A stretch of 39,091 nt of DNA from Pseudomonadota bacterium (GCA_003242645.1 QGVC01000002.1:1-39091), one strand, 5' to 3'; counted from the stretch's first letter, positions 25,499 through 37,263 are shown. A program made the numbers and translations. Notes: a model not told the origin generated them from the sequence alone.

Positions 25499-25524
25499 GC
25501 CTAACGGCCTTGCCGAACAGGCAT

Positions 25525-26415
25525 TTACGACTTGTTGGACCGCGTCTTCGAAACCAGAAAATCCCGGAGGACTTGCACCTTTTTTGACGTCTTCAGCTCC
25601 TCCGGATAGACGAAAATGATCGGAATGGAGGGAAACTGGACGTCCGTGAGGACGGTGACGAGATCTGGATCTTCCTCAGTCAGATAATCAGGGATCAGCC
25701 CAACACCGATTCCTGACCGAATGGCGTACTTCAGCGCGACGATGCTGTTGGCCGTGAAAACAGGCACGCGAGGCTCTTTACCATCCCGGCCGATGGTCTC
25801 GAGTGCCCGAACGGCTGACAAATGCATGGCGGGAGTGCCACTGTAAGACACGAAGCGGTGCTTCTCCAGGTCTTCAAGGGACTGCGGCGCCCCGTACTTG
25901 CGAACGTACTGCGTTGAAGCGTAGGCCCGCACGCGCATGGAAAACAACGGACGCCGGATCAAGTCCGCGTGCTCCGGCTCGCGCGTCCAGATCGCCACGT
26001 CCGCCTCGCGCATGGAAATGTCGAGCTGATCGTCGTTGAGTATCAACTCGACGCGAATGTCCGGGTAGAGCTCCATGAACTCGCGCAGCCGCTGGGTTAC
26101 CCAGACGGTGCCCAGCCCGACCGGGGCGGTGATCCGAAGATCGCCGGCTGGCTTCGTCGTGGTGTCGGTGAGCAGCGTCTCTACCGTCTGCAGCTTATTC
26201 ATCACCTCGCTGGCCGTGCGATAAAGCATCTCACCCTGCTCGGTGAGCACCAGCCCTCGCGCATGGCGATGAAAGAGCGCGACCCCAAGCTCGCGCTCGA
26301 GCGCGGAAACTTGACGGCTCACCGCCGACTGACTCATGCGCAGGATTTCGCCAGCGTGCGTGAAGCTGCCCGCTTCGGCTGCAGCATGAAAGATTCTCAG
26401 CTTATCCCAGTCCAT
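25525..26415 (-). CDS. lsrB: LysR family regulator, LsrB/VtlR-like
   Basis: The 296-residue LysR-type regulator has an N-terminal helix-turn-helix (MDWDKLRIFHAAAEAGSFTHA, then SQSAVSRQVSALE) and a C-terminal effector-binding domain (from about residue 90). Gene order trxB-lsrB and the sequence pattern match LsrB of Sinorhizobium and Agrobacterium and VtlR of Brucella, which control redox and envelope functions and, in some, small RNAs. The start at 26415 gives the usual LysR N-terminus; an ATG at 26484 has AGGA eight bases upstream and would add 23 residues. The visible protein contains no cysteine at all, although cysteine-based redox sensing is reported for the Sinorhizobium protein. Confidence 0.85.
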   Translation of the reverse strand: MDWDKLRIFHAAAEAGSFTHAGEILRMSQSAVSRQVSALERELGVALFHRHARGLVLTEQGEMLYRTASEVMNKLQTVETLLTDTTTKPAGDLRITAPVGLGTVWVTQRLREFMELYPDIRVELILNDDQLDISMREADVAIWTREPEHADLIRRPLFSMRVRAYASTQYVRKYGAPQSLEDLEKHRFVSYSGTPAMHLSAVRALETIGRDGKEPRVPVFTANSIVALKYAIRSGIGVGLIPDYLTEEDPDLVTVLTDVQFPSIPIIFVYPEELKTSKKVQVLRDFLVSKTRSNKS

Positions 26416-26626
26416 GACGCTTGTTCTGCCGGGAATCGCGCGGCCTCGATCCGGCAGAACCTGGCCTGAGGTCTGCGGCCTCATTTCGTTGATCCTGTTA
26501 TTTATACCGGACGGACGGCTTTTCGCGCTTGTAGTGGCCAGTTAACAACTATTGACAGCTCACCTTAAGCTGAAACTGGTCAAATACAAGAGGCTGAGCT
26601 TCGGCAAGCTTGCCACGACGCTAAAG

Positions 26627-27646
<1,020 letters not shown>

Positions 27647-27715
27647 TCAAGGACTGCCTGGAAGTAGCCCAGACAGGCCAGGCGGTCTCGGCGATCAGCA
27701 CCACCTCTCGACAAA

Positions 27716-28450
27716 CTATATAAGGCGCAAACCTTTGAGACTGACGTGGCCGTCACGCCCGACGATGATGTGATCGTGCACCGTGACGCCCATCAGCTTC
27801 GCCGCATCGATGATCTGTTTCGTCATTTCTATATCGGCGCGCGAGGGCATCGGATCCCCGGACGGGTGGTTGTGCACGAGCACGATGGCGGTGGCTGAAA
27901 GCTCAAGCGCTCGCTTGACCACCTCGCGCACATAGACTGGCGTGTGGTCAACCGTGCCCTCCTGCTGCACCTCGTCGGCGATGAGCTGATTTCGTTTGTC
28001 CAAGAACAGAATGCGGAATTGCTCTCGCGGCTCGAAGGCCATAGCCGCGCGGCAATATTCAACGACCTGATGCCAGGAGGATAGGGCTGGCCGCCGCATG
28101 ATCTCGCCCCGCAAAAGCCGGAGAGCAGCGGCTTTGATAAGCTTGAGCTCCGTGATTACGGCTTCGCCCACGCCCTTGACCTCGGCGAGGCGGTTCTCGG
28201 GGGCATTGATGACCTCGGCAAAGCTGCCAAATTTCGCAATGAGGCGCTTCGCAAGCTCTTTTGTGTCTCGCCGGGGAATAGCGCGGAAGAGGACGAGCTC
28301 GAGTAGCTCGTAGTCTGGCAGAGCATCCGGTCCACCGGTGCGAAATCGATCGCGCAACCGCTGGCGATGGCCGAGATAACTTGGCAGTGGTCCCTCGAAA
28401 AAGGAGCCCTGGCTCGCCCGGGCGTCCCCTTCGTTCTCTTGCTTGGTCAT
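27716..28450 (-). CDS. radC: RadC family JAMM-domain protein
   Basis: The 244-residue protein has a helix-hairpin-helix-like N-terminal part ([17 protein letters not shown], about 88-104) and a C-terminal JAB/JAMM metalloprotease-like domain. Its metal-binding [14 protein letters not shown] has His193, His195 and Asp206. RadC was named as a repair protein, but that role was not confirmed, and its substrate is unknown. It lies 39 bases after map on the same strand, a common pairing in the order. I see no LexA box in front of it. Confidence 0.95.
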   Translation of the reverse strand: MTKQENEGDARASQGSFFEGPLPSYLGHRQRLRDRFRTGGPDALPDYELLELVLFRAIPRRDTKELAKRLIAKFGSFAEVINAPENRLAEVKGVGEAVITELKLIKAAALRLLRGEIMRRPALSSWHQVVEYCRAAMAFEPREQFRILFLDKRNQLIADEVQQEGTVDHTPVYVREVVKRALELSATAIVLVHNHPSGDPMPSRADIEMTKQIIDAAKLMGVTVHDHIIVGRDGHVSLKGLRLI

Positions 28451-28489
28451 GGGCTTGCTCTCCCCCTCAGCAAACCCTGATCTGACTAA

Positions 28490-29305
28490 TTAAAAACCTG
28501 GGCGATGAAGCCCAGCCGGCGAGTACGTGAAGACTTCGCAGCCGGTCTCGGTAACGCCGACGGTATGCTCGAATTGCGCGGAAAGCTCGCGATCTCTCGT
28601 CACAGCGGTCCAGCCATCGGGCAACACCTTCACGTGCGGCTTGCCGAGGTTGATCATCGGCTCGATGGTGAAAATCATCCCTGGCTTCAGCTCCGGCCCC
28701 TCGCCGGGATTGCCGTAATGCAGAATATTCGGCCTGTCGTGGAAAACGCGCCCGACGCCGTGACCACAGAAATCCCTCACAACACTGCAGCGCTGAGATT
28801 CGGCGTAGGACTGAATCGCCGCACCTATGTGGCCCGTCGTATTGCCCGGCTTCACCGCGGCAATGCCCCGCATCAGAGCCTCGTAAGTGACCTCGATGAG
28901 CCGTTGCGCCCTGCGGCTGATCTCACCCACAGGGAACATGCGGCTCGTATCGCCATACCAGCCATCGACAATCAAAGTGACGTCGATGTTGACGATGTCG
29001 CCCTCGCGTAGAGGCTTAGGGCCGGGAATGCCGTGGCATACGACGTGGTTCACCGATGTGCAGATCGACTTCGGGAACCCGCGATAGTTCAGGGGCGCTG
29101 GAATGGCGCCGTGATCCATCGCAAACTCGAACACGAGCTCATCGAGCTCCTCCGTGGTCACGCCCGGCTTTACGTACGGGACCAGCAGGTCGAGCGCCGC
29201 AGCAGCGAGCTGTCCGGCCTTACGCATGGCGGCGAAATCTTCGGGCCCATAGAGCCGGATGCGCCCGTCGCTCTGATCGGCGTGTCTGAGGTCAAGGTTG
29301 GTCAT
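28490..29305 (-). CDS. map: Type I methionine aminopeptidase
   Basis: The enzyme removes the initiator Met from nascent proteins. From ATG at 29305 it has 271 residues, and the five metal ligands can be read: Asp108, Asp119, His182, Glu215 and Glu246. CTSVNHVVCHGIPG and CGHGVGRVFHD are typical. A GTG at 29341 could start the frame 12 codons earlier; neither has a strong ribosome binding site. About 20 residues precede the catalytic domain, as usual for this order. radC follows at 39 bases. Confidence 0.96.
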   Translation of the reverse strand: MTNLDLRHADQSDGRIRLYGPEDFAAMRKAGQLAAAALDLLVPYVKPGVTTEELDELVFEFAMDHGAIPAPLNYRGFPKSICTSVNHVVCHGIPGPKPLREGDIVNIDVTLIVDGWYGDTSRMFPVGEISRRAQRLIEVTYEALMRGIAAVKPGNTTGHIGAAIQSYAESQRCSVVRDFCGHGVGRVFHDRPNILHYGNPGEGPELKPGMIFTIEPMINLGKPHVKVLPDGWTAVTRDRELSAQFEHTVGVTETGCEVFTYSPAGLHRPGF

Positions 29306-29511
29306 TGGTTGGTTCTTTGTCGTCGAGGGCGTGGTGTACACACGAAATTTAGTTCAAATGGGCGTTGGCGCAATGAGTTACCGAGCCCCCGCTTGAGGAG
29401 GTGAGACAATAGAGTTGCGTTTCCTTCCACCGCCAATCAGGCTGAGCCCTTCTGCTTAGGAAACGACGCGAGCAGAGCCACCTGAAATTCGTACCTGTGG
29501 CCGGCCATTGG

Positions 29512-31254
29512 TCACGCGGCGAGGGCGTTTGTGTTTCGATCCACGGATGATCTCGGCCGGTCGGTCGTGTAGTAGGCGCCCAGCACAAGCACATCAAGCC
29601 CGGTTCGCAGGTAGCACGACACGGCGTGCCGGGGAGTCTCCACGATCGGCTCCTGGCGGTTGAAGCTCGTATTGAGCAGAACGGGCACGCCCGTGAGCTT
29701 ACCGAACGCTTCGATAACCCCATAGTAAAGCGGGTTCGCGCTACGTTGCACCGTCTGAATCCGGCCGGTCCCATCGACATGAACGGCAGCGGGAATGAGA
29801 TGTGCCTTTTCCGCTCGCACGCGTGGCGCGAGAGTCATGAAGGGATCCGGCTGGTCCAGATGGAAGAACTCTGACGCGTGGTCCAGAAGCACAGCAGGCG
29901 CGAACGGCCGGAACGGCTCACGATGCTTCACGCGGGCATTGATAATGTCTTTCATCTCGGGGCGGCGTGGATCGGCAAGAATGGAGCGATTGCCGAGCGC
30001 GCGTGGCCCCATTTCTGAACGCCCCTGAAACCAGCCGACAATCTTCCCATCGGCCAGATCCTGCGCCACCCGGCGGAGCAACTCCGCCTCGCTTAGCCGC
30101 TCACCCGTCAAGCCGGCCTCAGCTAGTGCGCCTTCTATCTCGTGATCGCTGTAGCACAACCCGTAGAAGGGATGCGTTAGCTCCATCCGGCGGGGATGGC
30201 CCAGGTCCTGATGATAGTGCCAAAGCGCACTTCCCAGGGGCGCTCCGGTGTCGGACGCGCATGGCGGCACCCAAACTCGCTCGAACCCGGCTTCGGCCAA
30301 CACGCGCGCGTTGGCTACACAGTTGAGTGCGACACCCCCGCTCAAGCACAGATTTTTGATCTTCGTGCTGCGACGCAGCTCGCGAGCCATATGCAGCACG
30401 ATTTCTTCGGTGACGACCTGCAGCGCTCGCGCGATGTCCCTGTGACGGTCATTCAGCTCCTCGCCGGGTTGGCGCGGCGGCCCAAAGGTATCGAAGAAGC
30501 GCTGCTTGAAGGGCCTCAGCTCTCCGAAGGCATCGTAGCTGAAGTAGTCGAAGTTCACCTGGTAGCGGCCCCCGGGCAAGGGCCGAATGACATCTCGGAA
30601 TTTCTCGACGTAGGTGTCCTCACCATACGCGGCGAGGGCCATCACCTTGCCCTCGTCTGAAAACCCGAACCCGAGGTACTTGGTCACGAACGTGTAAACG
30701 ATGCCTATGGAGTTGAAGATTTCCGTGTGCCAGAGCCGCTCCAGCCGGTTGCCGCGGCCGATGTAGGCACTCGTGGAGGCATCATCGCCGAAGCCATCCA
30801 TGACGAGCACCACAGCCTCCTCAAACGGGCTGACGAAGAAGATGGCTGCGTGCGCGTCATGGTGGCTGACATTCACGAGAGGCGGTAGATCGCGCACGCC
30901 GACCTGTTTCTGTATTCGCCGTTTCAGCCACCTGTTCAGGAGGACGATCTCGTTGTTCTGCGGCTCGTGCGCCGATGGCAGGATAAGACTCAAGCTCAAA
31001 GGGAACCGGCCAAGAACCGCCCGGCAGAATGTCCGCCGCAGACGCGAGACATCCCACGGCGTCGTGATGACGTCGACGTCGTCGAGCCCCCCGGGCAAGT
31101 GGTCCAACGCCAATGCGAGTGAGCGGCGGGGAAACTTCTTCGTCCGCTTGTCGCGATTGAACCGCTCCTCCTCGAGGACCAGCTCGGGAACGCCATCCTT
31201 AAGAAGTGCCACTCCGCTGTCGTGGGTGGCACCGACCAATCCGAGTATCCGCAC
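29512..31254 (-). CDS. NodU/CmcH-type O-carbamoyltransferase
   Basis: The 580-residue enzyme belongs to the carbamoyltransferase family that moves a carbamoyl group from carbamoyl phosphate to a hydroxyl of a sugar or small molecule (Nod factor NodU, cephamycin CmcH, TobZ). The N-terminal Kae1-like domain has SHHDAHA (131-135 hold the metal-binding His residues) and VLVMDGFGDDAS. The C-terminal YrdC-like part has GWFQGRSEMGPRALGNRSILADPR and VLLNTSFN. The start is GTG at 31254 with GAGG four bases upstream. It stands between map and secA with no sugar or antibiotic genes nearby, so the acceptor is unknown. The 206 bases before the map start show nothing recognisable. Confidence 0.93.
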   Translation of the reverse strand: MRILGLVGATHDSGVALLKDGVPELVLEEERFNRDKRTKKFPRRSLALALDHLPGGLDDVDVITTPWDVSRLRRTFCRAVLGRFPLSLSLILPSAHEPQNNEIVLLNRWLKRRIQKQVGVRDLPPLVNVSHHDAHAAIFFVSPFEEAVVLVMDGFGDDASTSAYIGRGNRLERLWHTEIFNSIGIVYTFVTKYLGFGFSDEGKVMALAAYGEDTYVEKFRDVIRPLPGGRYQVNFDYFSYDAFGELRPFKQRFFDTFGPPRQPGEELNDRHRDIARALQVVTEEIVLHMARELRRSTKIKNLCLSGGVALNCVANARVLAEAGFERVWVPPCASDTGAPLGSALWHYHQDLGHPRRMELTHPFYGLCYSDHEIEGALAEAGLTGERLSEAELLRRVAQDLADGKIVGWFQGRSEMGPRALGNRSILADPRRPEMKDIINARVKHREPFRPFAPAVLLDHASEFFHLDQPDPFMTLAPRVRAEKAHLIPAAVHVDGTGRIQTVQRSANPLYYGVIEAFGKLTGVPVLLNTSFNRQEPIVETPRHAVSCYLRTGLDVLVLGAYYTTDRPRSSVDRNTNALAA

Positions 31255-31295
31255 CTGACCTCACCACGGCAGCAGGTTGGAGGAGCGGCTTAGCT

Positions 31296-34124
31296 TCAGT
31301 GGTGCCGCCCGTGGCAGTGCTTATACTTCTTCCCAGACCCGCAGGGACAGGGTGCATTGCGCGCGACTCTGCCCCACGTTGCCGGATTCTTCGGATCGAT
31401 TTGGTCGGCACTGCGGCGCGTTTGCAAGGGAACGCGGCGGTCCGGACCATTCGCATACGCCATTTCCTCGGCCGCGAGAGCGGCGTCCGCCAACGCGAAC
31501 TCGTCGAGGCCAGTTGTTGGATCGATGTGGTGGGCCTCCATGGGCGGAAGCTCGACCGGCTCGAGCAGAGATCGATCCTCCGGCGAGGCCAGCTCGACGT
31601 GCATCAACTGTCCGGTCACAGCTTCGCGTAGCTTGGCGAGCATGGACTGGAAGAGCACGAACGCCTCGGCCTTGTACTCGTTGAGCGGGTCCCGCTGCCC
31701 ATAGGCGCGGAAGCCGATGACTTGCCGCAAGTGCTCCAGTGTCACCAGATGCTCGCGCCACAGATGATCGAGCGTCTGGAGGAGCACCATCTTCTCGATC
31801 TGGCGGAACACCTCGGGGCCGATCTCGGCCGCCTTCTTCTCCGCCTTCTCATCGGCCGCCTTGATCAGACGCTCCAAGATCTCTTCATCGGCGATGCCTT
31901 CCTCAGCCGCCCACTCAACGATCGGCAGGTCGAGGCCGAAAATGTCCTTCACCGCCTTCTGGAGGCCTTCCGCATCCCACTGTTCCGCGTACGCATTTTC
32001 AGGGATGTGCCGCTTCACCAGCTCCTCGATCACCTCATGACGCATGTCGGTGATCATTTCGCTGACGTCGTCCTGGCCCATGATCTCGATGCGCTGGTCA
32101 TAAATGACCTTGCGCTGATCATTCATGACGTCGTCGTACTTGAGGATCTGCTTGCGGATGTCGAAGTTGCGCGCCTCGACCTTCCGCTGGGCCATCTCAA
32201 GCGACTTGTTCATCCAGGGGTGGATGATGGCCTCGCCTTCCTTGAGCCCGAGGGTCTTCAGTACGCTGTCCATCCGGTTCGACCCGAAGATGCGCATCAG
32301 GTCGTCCTCAAGGGACAGGTAGAACTTCGAGCGGCCAGGGTCGCCCTGCCGGCCAGAACGGCCACGCAGCTGGTTGTCGATGCGGCGGCTCTCGTGGCGC
32401 TCGGTGCCGATAACGTAGAGGCCACCCGGCTTCTTGATTGTCTTGGCAGGCTTATCGCCTTTGGCGGGCTCGATCTCGACGACCTCTCCGGAGTTGAGCA
32501 CGATCTCGCGATTGCGCGCGATCTCGGCCTTAATCTCCTCGATGCGTTTGGCTTTCTCTTCCTCGCTGAGGCCTGCGGTCTCCTGCTGGATGCGCATCTG
32601 CGCGTTGCCGCCCAGCTGAATATCGGTGCCGCGGCCGGCCATGTTGGTGGCGATCGTCACCGCGCCCGGCACGCCGGCCTGAGCGATGATGTAAGCCTCC
32701 TGCTCGTGGTAGCGCGCGTTGAGCACCTGATGGGGAATACCCTTCTTCTTCAGGCGCTCGGACAGCATCTCGCTCTTTTCGATGGAGGTGGTGCCCACGA
32801 GCACGGGCTGCTTGCGCTTCTGCGCAGCCTCGATCTCGCGAATGATGGCTTCCCACTTCTCGTTGGCCGTTCGGTAGATCTCGTCGTCCTCGTCGAGGCG
32901 CGCGACGGGCAGGTTCGTCGGGATCTCGACGACGTCGAGCCCGTAGATCTCCATGAATTCGTTGGCCTCGGTGGCAGCCGTGCCGGTCATGCCGGCCAGC
33001 TTCTCGTAGAGGCGGAAGTAGTTCTGGAAGGTGATCGAGGCCAGCGTCTGGTTTTCGGGCTGAATCGGCACCTTCTCCTTGGCTTCCAGCGCCTGGTGTA
33101 ACCCGTCGGAGTAGCGCCGGCCCGGCATCATGCGGCCAGTGAACTCATCGATGATTATGACCTGGCCGTTCTTGACGATGTAGTCGCGGTCTTTCTGGAA
33201 AAGCGTGTGGGCCTTCAGCGCCTGATTGACGTGATGAACGACCGTGACGTTCTCGATATCATAAAGCGAGGCGCCCTTGAGCAGGCCCGCAGCCTGCAGC
33301 ATCTCCTCGATCTTCTCGTTGCCCGACTCGGTGAGGGAGACGGAGCGCTGCTTCTCGTCGATCTCGTAGTCTTCCTTCGACAGCCGCAGAATGAAGCTGT
33401 CGATCACATTGTAGAGCTCTGAGCGATCCTCGACCGGACCCGAGATGATGAGCGGCGTGCGGGCCTCGTCGATGAGGATCGAGTCCACCTCGTCGACAAT
33501 GGCGTAGTAATGGCCGCGCTGCACCATCTCGTCGCGGCTCATTTTCATGTTGTCGCGGAGATAGTCGAAGCCCAGCTCGTTGTTCGTGCCGTAGGTGACA
33601 TCGCATGCGTACTGAGCCCGCCGCTGCGTGTCGTCGAGCTCATGGACGATGCAGCCGACAGTCAGGCCGAGAAACTTGTAGATCTCGCCCATCCATTCGG
33701 CGTCGCGCTTGGCCAGGTAGTCGTTGACCGTCACGACGTGGACGCCGCGGCCAGCGAGCGCGTTGAGATAGACAGGGAGCGTAGCGACCAGCGTCTTGCC
33801 TTCGCCGGTCTTCATCTCGGCGATCTTGCCCTGGTGGAGGGCAATGCCGCCCATGAGCTGCACATCGAAGTGGCGCTGCCCCAGCGTGCGCTTGGCAGCT
33901 TCGCGCACGGTGGCAAACGCCGGAACGAGAAGGTCGTCCAGGCTCTTACCGGCCCTGATTTGCTCGCGGAATTGCTCGGTGCGGGCGCGAAGCTGCTCGT
34001 CGGTCAGCCGTTCGAGCTCGGGCTCCAACTCATTGATTGCAGCCACAATACCGCGATAGGCCTTGAGCTTGCGGTCATTGGCTGTACCGAAAATCTTGGC
34101 CGCGATCGAGCCGAGTGAAAGCAT
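31296..34124 (-). CDS. secA: Preprotein translocase ATPase SecA
   Basis: The 942-residue motor drives secretory proteins through SecYEG. The N-terminus [19 protein letters not shown], Walker [15 protein letters not shown], the preprotein cross-linking region and the second nucleotide domain with [14 protein letters not shown] are all present. It ends with the zinc-binding [14 protein letters not shown] that contacts SecB and membranes. ATG at 34124 is preferred to the GTG at 34130. Length is full for an alphaproteobacterial SecA. It is divergent from the foldase gene, a fitting neighbour because both act on exported proteins. Confidence 0.98.
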   Translation of the reverse strand: MLSLGSIAAKIFGTANDRKLKAYRGIVAAINELEPELERLTDEQLRARTEQFREQIRAGKSLDDLLVPAFATVREAAKRTLGQRHFDVQLMGGIALHQGKIAEMKTGEGKTLVATLPVYLNALAGRGVHVVTVNDYLAKRDAEWMGEIYKFLGLTVGCIVHELDDTQRRAQYACDVTYGTNNELGFDYLRDNMKMSRDEMVQRGHYYAIVDEVDSILIDEARTPLIISGPVEDRSELYNVIDSFILRLSKEDYEIDEKQRSVSLTESGNEKIEEMLQAAGLLKGASLYDIENVTVVHHVNQALKAHTLFQKDRDYIVKNGQVIIIDEFTGRMMPGRRYSDGLHQALEAKEKVPIQPENQTLASITFQNYFRLYEKLAGMTGTAATEANEFMEIYGLDVVEIPTNLPVARLDEDDEIYRTANEKWEAIIREIEAAQKRKQPVLVGTTSIEKSEMLSERLKKKGIPHQVLNARYHEQEAYIIAQAGVPGAVTIATNMAGRGTDIQLGGNAQMRIQQETAGLSEEEKAKRIEEIKAEIARNREIVLNSGEVVEIEPAKGDKPAKTIKKPGGLYVIGTERHESRRIDNQLRGRSGRQGDPGRSKFYLSLEDDLMRIFGSNRMDSVLKTLGLKEGEAIIHPWMNKSLEMAQRKVEARNFDIRKQILKYDDVMNDQRKVIYDQRIEIMGQDDVSEMITDMRHEVIEELVKRHIPENAYAEQWDAEGLQKAVKDIFGLDLPIVEWAAEEGIADEEILERLIKAADEKAEKKAAEIGPEVFRQIEKMVLLQTLDHLWREHLVTLEHLRQVIGFRAYGQRDPLNEYKAEAFVLFQSMLAKLREAVTGQLMHVELASPEDRSLLEPVELPPMEAHHIDPTTGLDEFALADAALAAEEMAYANGPDRRVPLQTRRSADQIDPKNPATWGRVARNAPCPCGSGKKYKHCHGRHH

Positions 34125-34488
34125 GTGCACCTATCCTTGCAGGCATATCCAGCGCCAAATGTCCCCGGTCACACGTGTTCGCGCCAGGAGAATGAACACG
34201 AAATTGGCCGGGTGGAGGCGCAAACAGGCGCGAGCGGGCTACCGACGACGGAAAATGCCACTTCGATAGGCCTGAGATAAGGAGCCGGATCAGCAAATGT
34301 CAATCAATGGAACGCGACAGTTCGCCATGCACCGGTTCTGATCGGAAATCCAATGGGCCGCCAAACTCAGCTTGGCAAACCGTCGAATGCGGTCTAACCA
34401 TCAGGACAACTTACTGTCTTTAACTGTGCGGCGATCGGTTCGCGTTAGATTTCGTGGCTGCCCGCCCCACTATTCAAGGAACACCCCA
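34125..34488. other. Divergent promoter region of secA and the foldase gene
   Basis: This stretch must carry both promoters, but no -35/-10 pair stands out. I see no RNA gene, repeat or LexA-type box. The plus frame of the foldase gene is open upstream to 34372, without features of a coding extension. Confidence 0.5.
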
Positions 34489-35358
34489 GTGATCTCGATA
34501 GTGAGACAGGGCATCGTGGCTGCCGCACTCGTCGGTGGTCTTTTGCTCCTCCCCATCAATTGCGCCGTGGCCCAGGATGCGGTCGTGGCGGTCGTGAATG
34601 GCAAGCCCATCACGGAAGCTGACATCCGGCTGGCCGAGGCTGAGATCGGCTCAGATCTCGGCAGCCTACCAGAAACCACCAAGCGCCGCGTGCTCGTCGA
34701 ATACCTGATTGAAAATCAGCTGTTTGCCGAAGCGGCCGAGGGCGACAAGCTTGGCTCTGGCCCTGAATTCGACGGGCGAATGCAGTATTGGCGCCGCCGA
34801 GCCTTACGCGACACCTACTTTGACAAGACTGTCAAAGGGGCCGTGACAGAAGCCGACGCCAAACGGCTCTATGACGAACAGGTGAAGCTTCTAAAGCCTG
34901 AGGAAGAGGTCAAGGCGCGCCACATCCTCGTCGAGAGCAAGGAAAAGGCAAAGGAGATCGCCGAGAAGATCGCGCACGGGGCTGACTTCGCGGAGATGGC
35001 GAAGCAGTACTCCAAGGACCCCGGCACGAAGGACGATGGCGGATCGCTGGGCTACTTCAGCCGCGGCCAGATGGTGCCGCAGTTTGAGGAAGCAGCCTTC
35101 AAATTGGAGCCTGGCGACGTCTCGGAGCCTGTGGAGACGCAGTTCGGATGGCATCTGATCCAGGTGGAGGATAAGCGACAGCGCAAGCCGCCGGAGTTCG
35201 ATGCCATCAAGGATCGGCTTCTCGCGGCGATGATACACCGCAAGGCACAGGAGATCGCAGCGTCCCTTCGGGGCAAGGCCACGATCGAATACGTCGATCC
35301 CGCAATCAAGCAGCAGGTCGAGAGCGAGAAGTCAGGCGCTCCGGCACCGAAACAGTAG
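34489..35358 (+). CDS. Parvulin-type peptidyl-prolyl isomerase (PrsA/SurA-like foldase)
   Basis: From GTG at 34489 the product has 289 residues: a signal peptide (to about residue 29, ending CAVAQ), an N-terminal SurA-like helical part (AVVNGKPITEADIRLAE) and a parvulin domain. The parvulin domain carries VKARHILVESKEKA, GADFAEMAKQYSKDPGTKDDGGSLGYF and QFGWHLIQVED. The C-terminal tail is charged. It would help fold exported proteins in the periplasm. AAGGA lies eight bases before the GTG, and this start puts the signal peptide at the N-terminus; an ATG at 34372 would bury it. A terminator follows the stop. Confidence 0.92.
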   Translation: MISIVRQGIVAAALVGGLLLLPINCAVAQDAVVAVVNGKPITEADIRLAEAEIGSDLGSLPETTKRRVLVEYLIENQLFAEAAEGDKLGSGPEFDGRMQYWRRRALRDTYFDKTVKGAVTEADAKRLYDEQVKLLKPEEEVKARHILVESKEKAKEIAEKIAHGADFAEMAKQYSKDPGTKDDGGSLGYFSRGQMVPQFEEAAFKLEPGDVSEPVETQFGWHLIQVEDKRQRKPPEFDAIKDRLLAAMIHRKAQEIAASLRGKATIEYVDPAIKQQVESEKSGAPAPKQ

Positions 35359-35384
35359 ACGGAGTACCCGTTCTAGGGGACGAG

Positions 35385-35413
35385 AGGCCAGTCCGACCGG
35401 GCTGGCCTTTTTC
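35385..35413 (+). terminator. Rho-independent terminator of the foldase gene
   Basis: A seven-base-pair stem (35385-35391 with 35402-35408) with a ten-base loop is followed by TTTTC, 26 bases after the stop codon. It separates the foldase gene from argJ. Confidence 0.85.
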
Positions 35414-35529
35414 CATGCCTATTGATTTGCCCGGACCAATCTGGTTCGTGGTGATCGAATTGCCGATGACGGGTTCGCCGAGCAACGCAGCAGCGCGAAT
35501 CGGCATCGGCCAAGGCTCGGAGGGCTCTT

Positions 35530-36777
35530 TTGGGTAGCACCGCGAAGATTTCCCCATTTGCACCGGCCGGCCTGCCGGAAATACCGGAAGTTTCGGGCGT
35601 GCGATTTGCGACCGCGGAGGCTGGCATCCGCTACAAGGGGCGGACAGACTTGCTCTTGGCCGTCCTCTCCCCCGGCACCGTTGCCGCAGGGGTCACGACG
35701 CGGTCCAAGACCTGCTCGGCGCCTGTCCTTTGGTGCCGTGAGCAGCTGAAGCACGGTCGCGCACGAGCCCTGGTGGTCAATTCGGGCAACGCTAACGCTT
35801 TCACTGGTCGCAAAGGCCATGAGGCCGTCTTGATCACGGCCAGGGCCGCCGCGGAGGCGGTTGGCTGTCAACCGGAAGAGGTCTACCTCGCCTCTACGGG
35901 CGTCATCGGCGAGCCGATGGACGCGACGAAGTTTGCCCATCTGCTTGGCGACCTCGCAGCCGCGGCGCGTCCGGACCGCTGGGAGGATGCCGCGCGGGCC
36001 ATCATGACTACCGACACCTATCCCAAGCTCGCTGTGCGGCGCGTCCCCATGGGATCGGGCGAGGTCACGCTTGCTGGGTTCTGCAAGGGGGCCGGCATGA
36101 TCGCCCCGGATCTGGCGACCATGCTGTGTTTCATGTTTACCGATGCGCCGATTGCCCAACCGGTGCTTCAGCGCCTTCTCGCAGCCACGGCTGACCGCAC
36201 ATTCAATTGCATCACCATCGACGGGGATACCTCGACGAGCGACACCGTCCTGCTCTTTGCAACGGGGCTGGCGTCACAACGTGGAGTCCGCGAGATCCGC
36301 GACGCCGCCGATCCGGCGCTCGAGCCTTTCGCTGAAGCACTGTACAGCCTGATGCATGAGCTGGCCTTGGCTGTCGTGAAGGACGGAGAGGGCCTGTCGA
36401 AGTTTGTCACGGTCGAGGTGCTCGGCGCCGAGGATGATCGTGCCGCCCGGCGCATTGCATTCTCGATCGCCAACTCGCCTATCATGAAGGCCGCTATCGC
36501 CGGCGAGGATCCGAACTGGGGCCGCGTGGTCATGGCCGTCGGGAAGTCGGGCGAGGCAGCCGACCGCGATCGGCTGGCAATCTGGTTCGGCCCGCATCTG
36601 GTTGCCCGGGACGGCGAGCGCGCTCCCGAGTATTCGGAGCCGGTCGTCGCCGAGTACATGAAGAACCCGGAAATCACGATCCGAGTGGATGTCGGCGTCG
36701 GAGGCGGACGGGCGACCGTCTGGACGTGTGATCTGACGCACGACTACATCGCGATCAACGCCGATTACCGGAGTTGA
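35530..36777 (+). CDS. argJ: Bifunctional glutamate N-acetyltransferase / amino-acid acetyltransferase
   Basis: The 415-residue enzyme transfers the acetyl group from N-acetylornithine to glutamate, and can use acetyl-CoA in bifunctional forms, recycling acetyl in arginine synthesis. The precursor cleaves itself before the Thr nucleophile, seen as Thr197 in [18 protein letters not shown] and SGNANAFTG are typical. The start is TTG at 35530 with GGAGGG six bases upstream, and the encoded N-terminus agrees with relatives. The Nudix gene follows at once, its alternative TTG start overlapping the argJ stop. The call is firm; whether it has both activities cannot be told. Confidence 0.96.
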   Translation: MGSTAKISPFAPAGLPEIPEVSGVRFATAEAGIRYKGRTDLLLAVLSPGTVAAGVTTRSKTCSAPVLWCREQLKHGRARALVVNSGNANAFTGRKGHEAVLITARAAAEAVGCQPEEVYLASTGVIGEPMDATKFAHLLGDLAAAARPDRWEDAARAIMTTDTYPKLAVRRVPMGSGEVTLAGFCKGAGMIAPDLATMLCFMFTDAPIAQPVLQRLLAATADRTFNCITIDGDTSTSDTVLLFATGLASQRGVREIRDAADPALEPFAEALYSLMHELALAVVKDGEGLSKFVTVEVLGAEDDRAARRIAFSIANSPIMKAAIAGEDPNWGRVVMAVGKSGEAADRDRLAIWFGPHLVARDGERAPEYSEPVVAEYMKNPEITIRVDVGVGGGRATVWTCDLTHDYIAINADYRS

Positions 36778-36803
36778 TCGCCACCAACTTTCCGCCCGAA
36801 CGG

Positions 36804-37211
36804 ATGGCAAAGCCTCTCGTCCTCGTCGTTGCCGCCGCGCTTGTCGATCCTGACAGGCGGGTCCTTATTGCGCGGCGGCCGCCCGGGAAGCCCATGGCAG
36901 GCTTATGGGAATTTCCCGGTGGCAAGGTCCGCGAGGGCGAGACGCCGGAGCAGGCGCTCATCCGCGAGCTTTACGAGGAGCTCGGCATCGACGTCTGCCC
37001 CACTTGCCTCGCTCCGCTGACGTTCGCCAGCCACGAGTACGAAGACTTTCATCTGTTGATGCCGTTGTATCAGATCCGGACCTGGGACGGCGTCATCGCC
37101 CCGCGCGAGGGCCAGGAGATCAAGTGGGTGCGGGTCAATCGGCTTGCCGATTACCCGATGCCGCCCGCCGATGAGCCGCTGGTTCCCGTATTGCGGGACT
37201 TGATTGGATGA
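36804..37211 (+). CDS. mutT: MutT-type Nudix hydrolase (8-oxo-dGTP diphosphatase)
   Basis: The 135-residue protein has a complete Nudix box, [23 protein letters not shown], with the Glu residues that bind metal. The flanking [20 protein letters not shown] is typical of MutT. MutT removes oxidised guanine nucleotides. ATG at 36804 gives the usual N-terminus ([13 protein letters not shown]); a TTG at 36774 would overlap the argJ stop and add ten residues. The close position behind argJ is common in this order and suggests one transcript. Confidence 0.93.
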   Translation: MAKPLVLVVAAALVDPDRRVLIARRPPGKPMAGLWEFPGGKVREGETPEQALIRELYEELGIDVCPTCLAPLTFASHEYEDFHLLMPLYQIRTWDGVIAPREGQEIKWVRVNRLADYPMPPADEPLVPVLRDLIG

Positions 37212-37263
37212 GGCGGGCTGTAGTCAGAAAGCGGAGCTGGTATTGGCGGAGCTCCGGAAATAG

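Noticed and set aside
29349..29780. Minus-strand frame overlapping the end of the carbamoyltransferase gene and the gap before map
   Set aside because: Most of it overlaps the carbamoyltransferase in another frame, and it is rich in Arg, Cys, Trp and Ser as chance frames are. No ribosome binding site.
31722..33101. A 459-codon plus-strand open frame opposite secA
   Set aside because: Antisense shadow of a fully conserved secA; composition is Leu/Asp/Val/His-rich and matches no family.
34310..34323. GAAC...GTTC near the secA/foldase promoters as a LexA box
   Set aside because: The halves are inverted with a six-base spacer, not the GTTC-N7-GTTC direct repeat.
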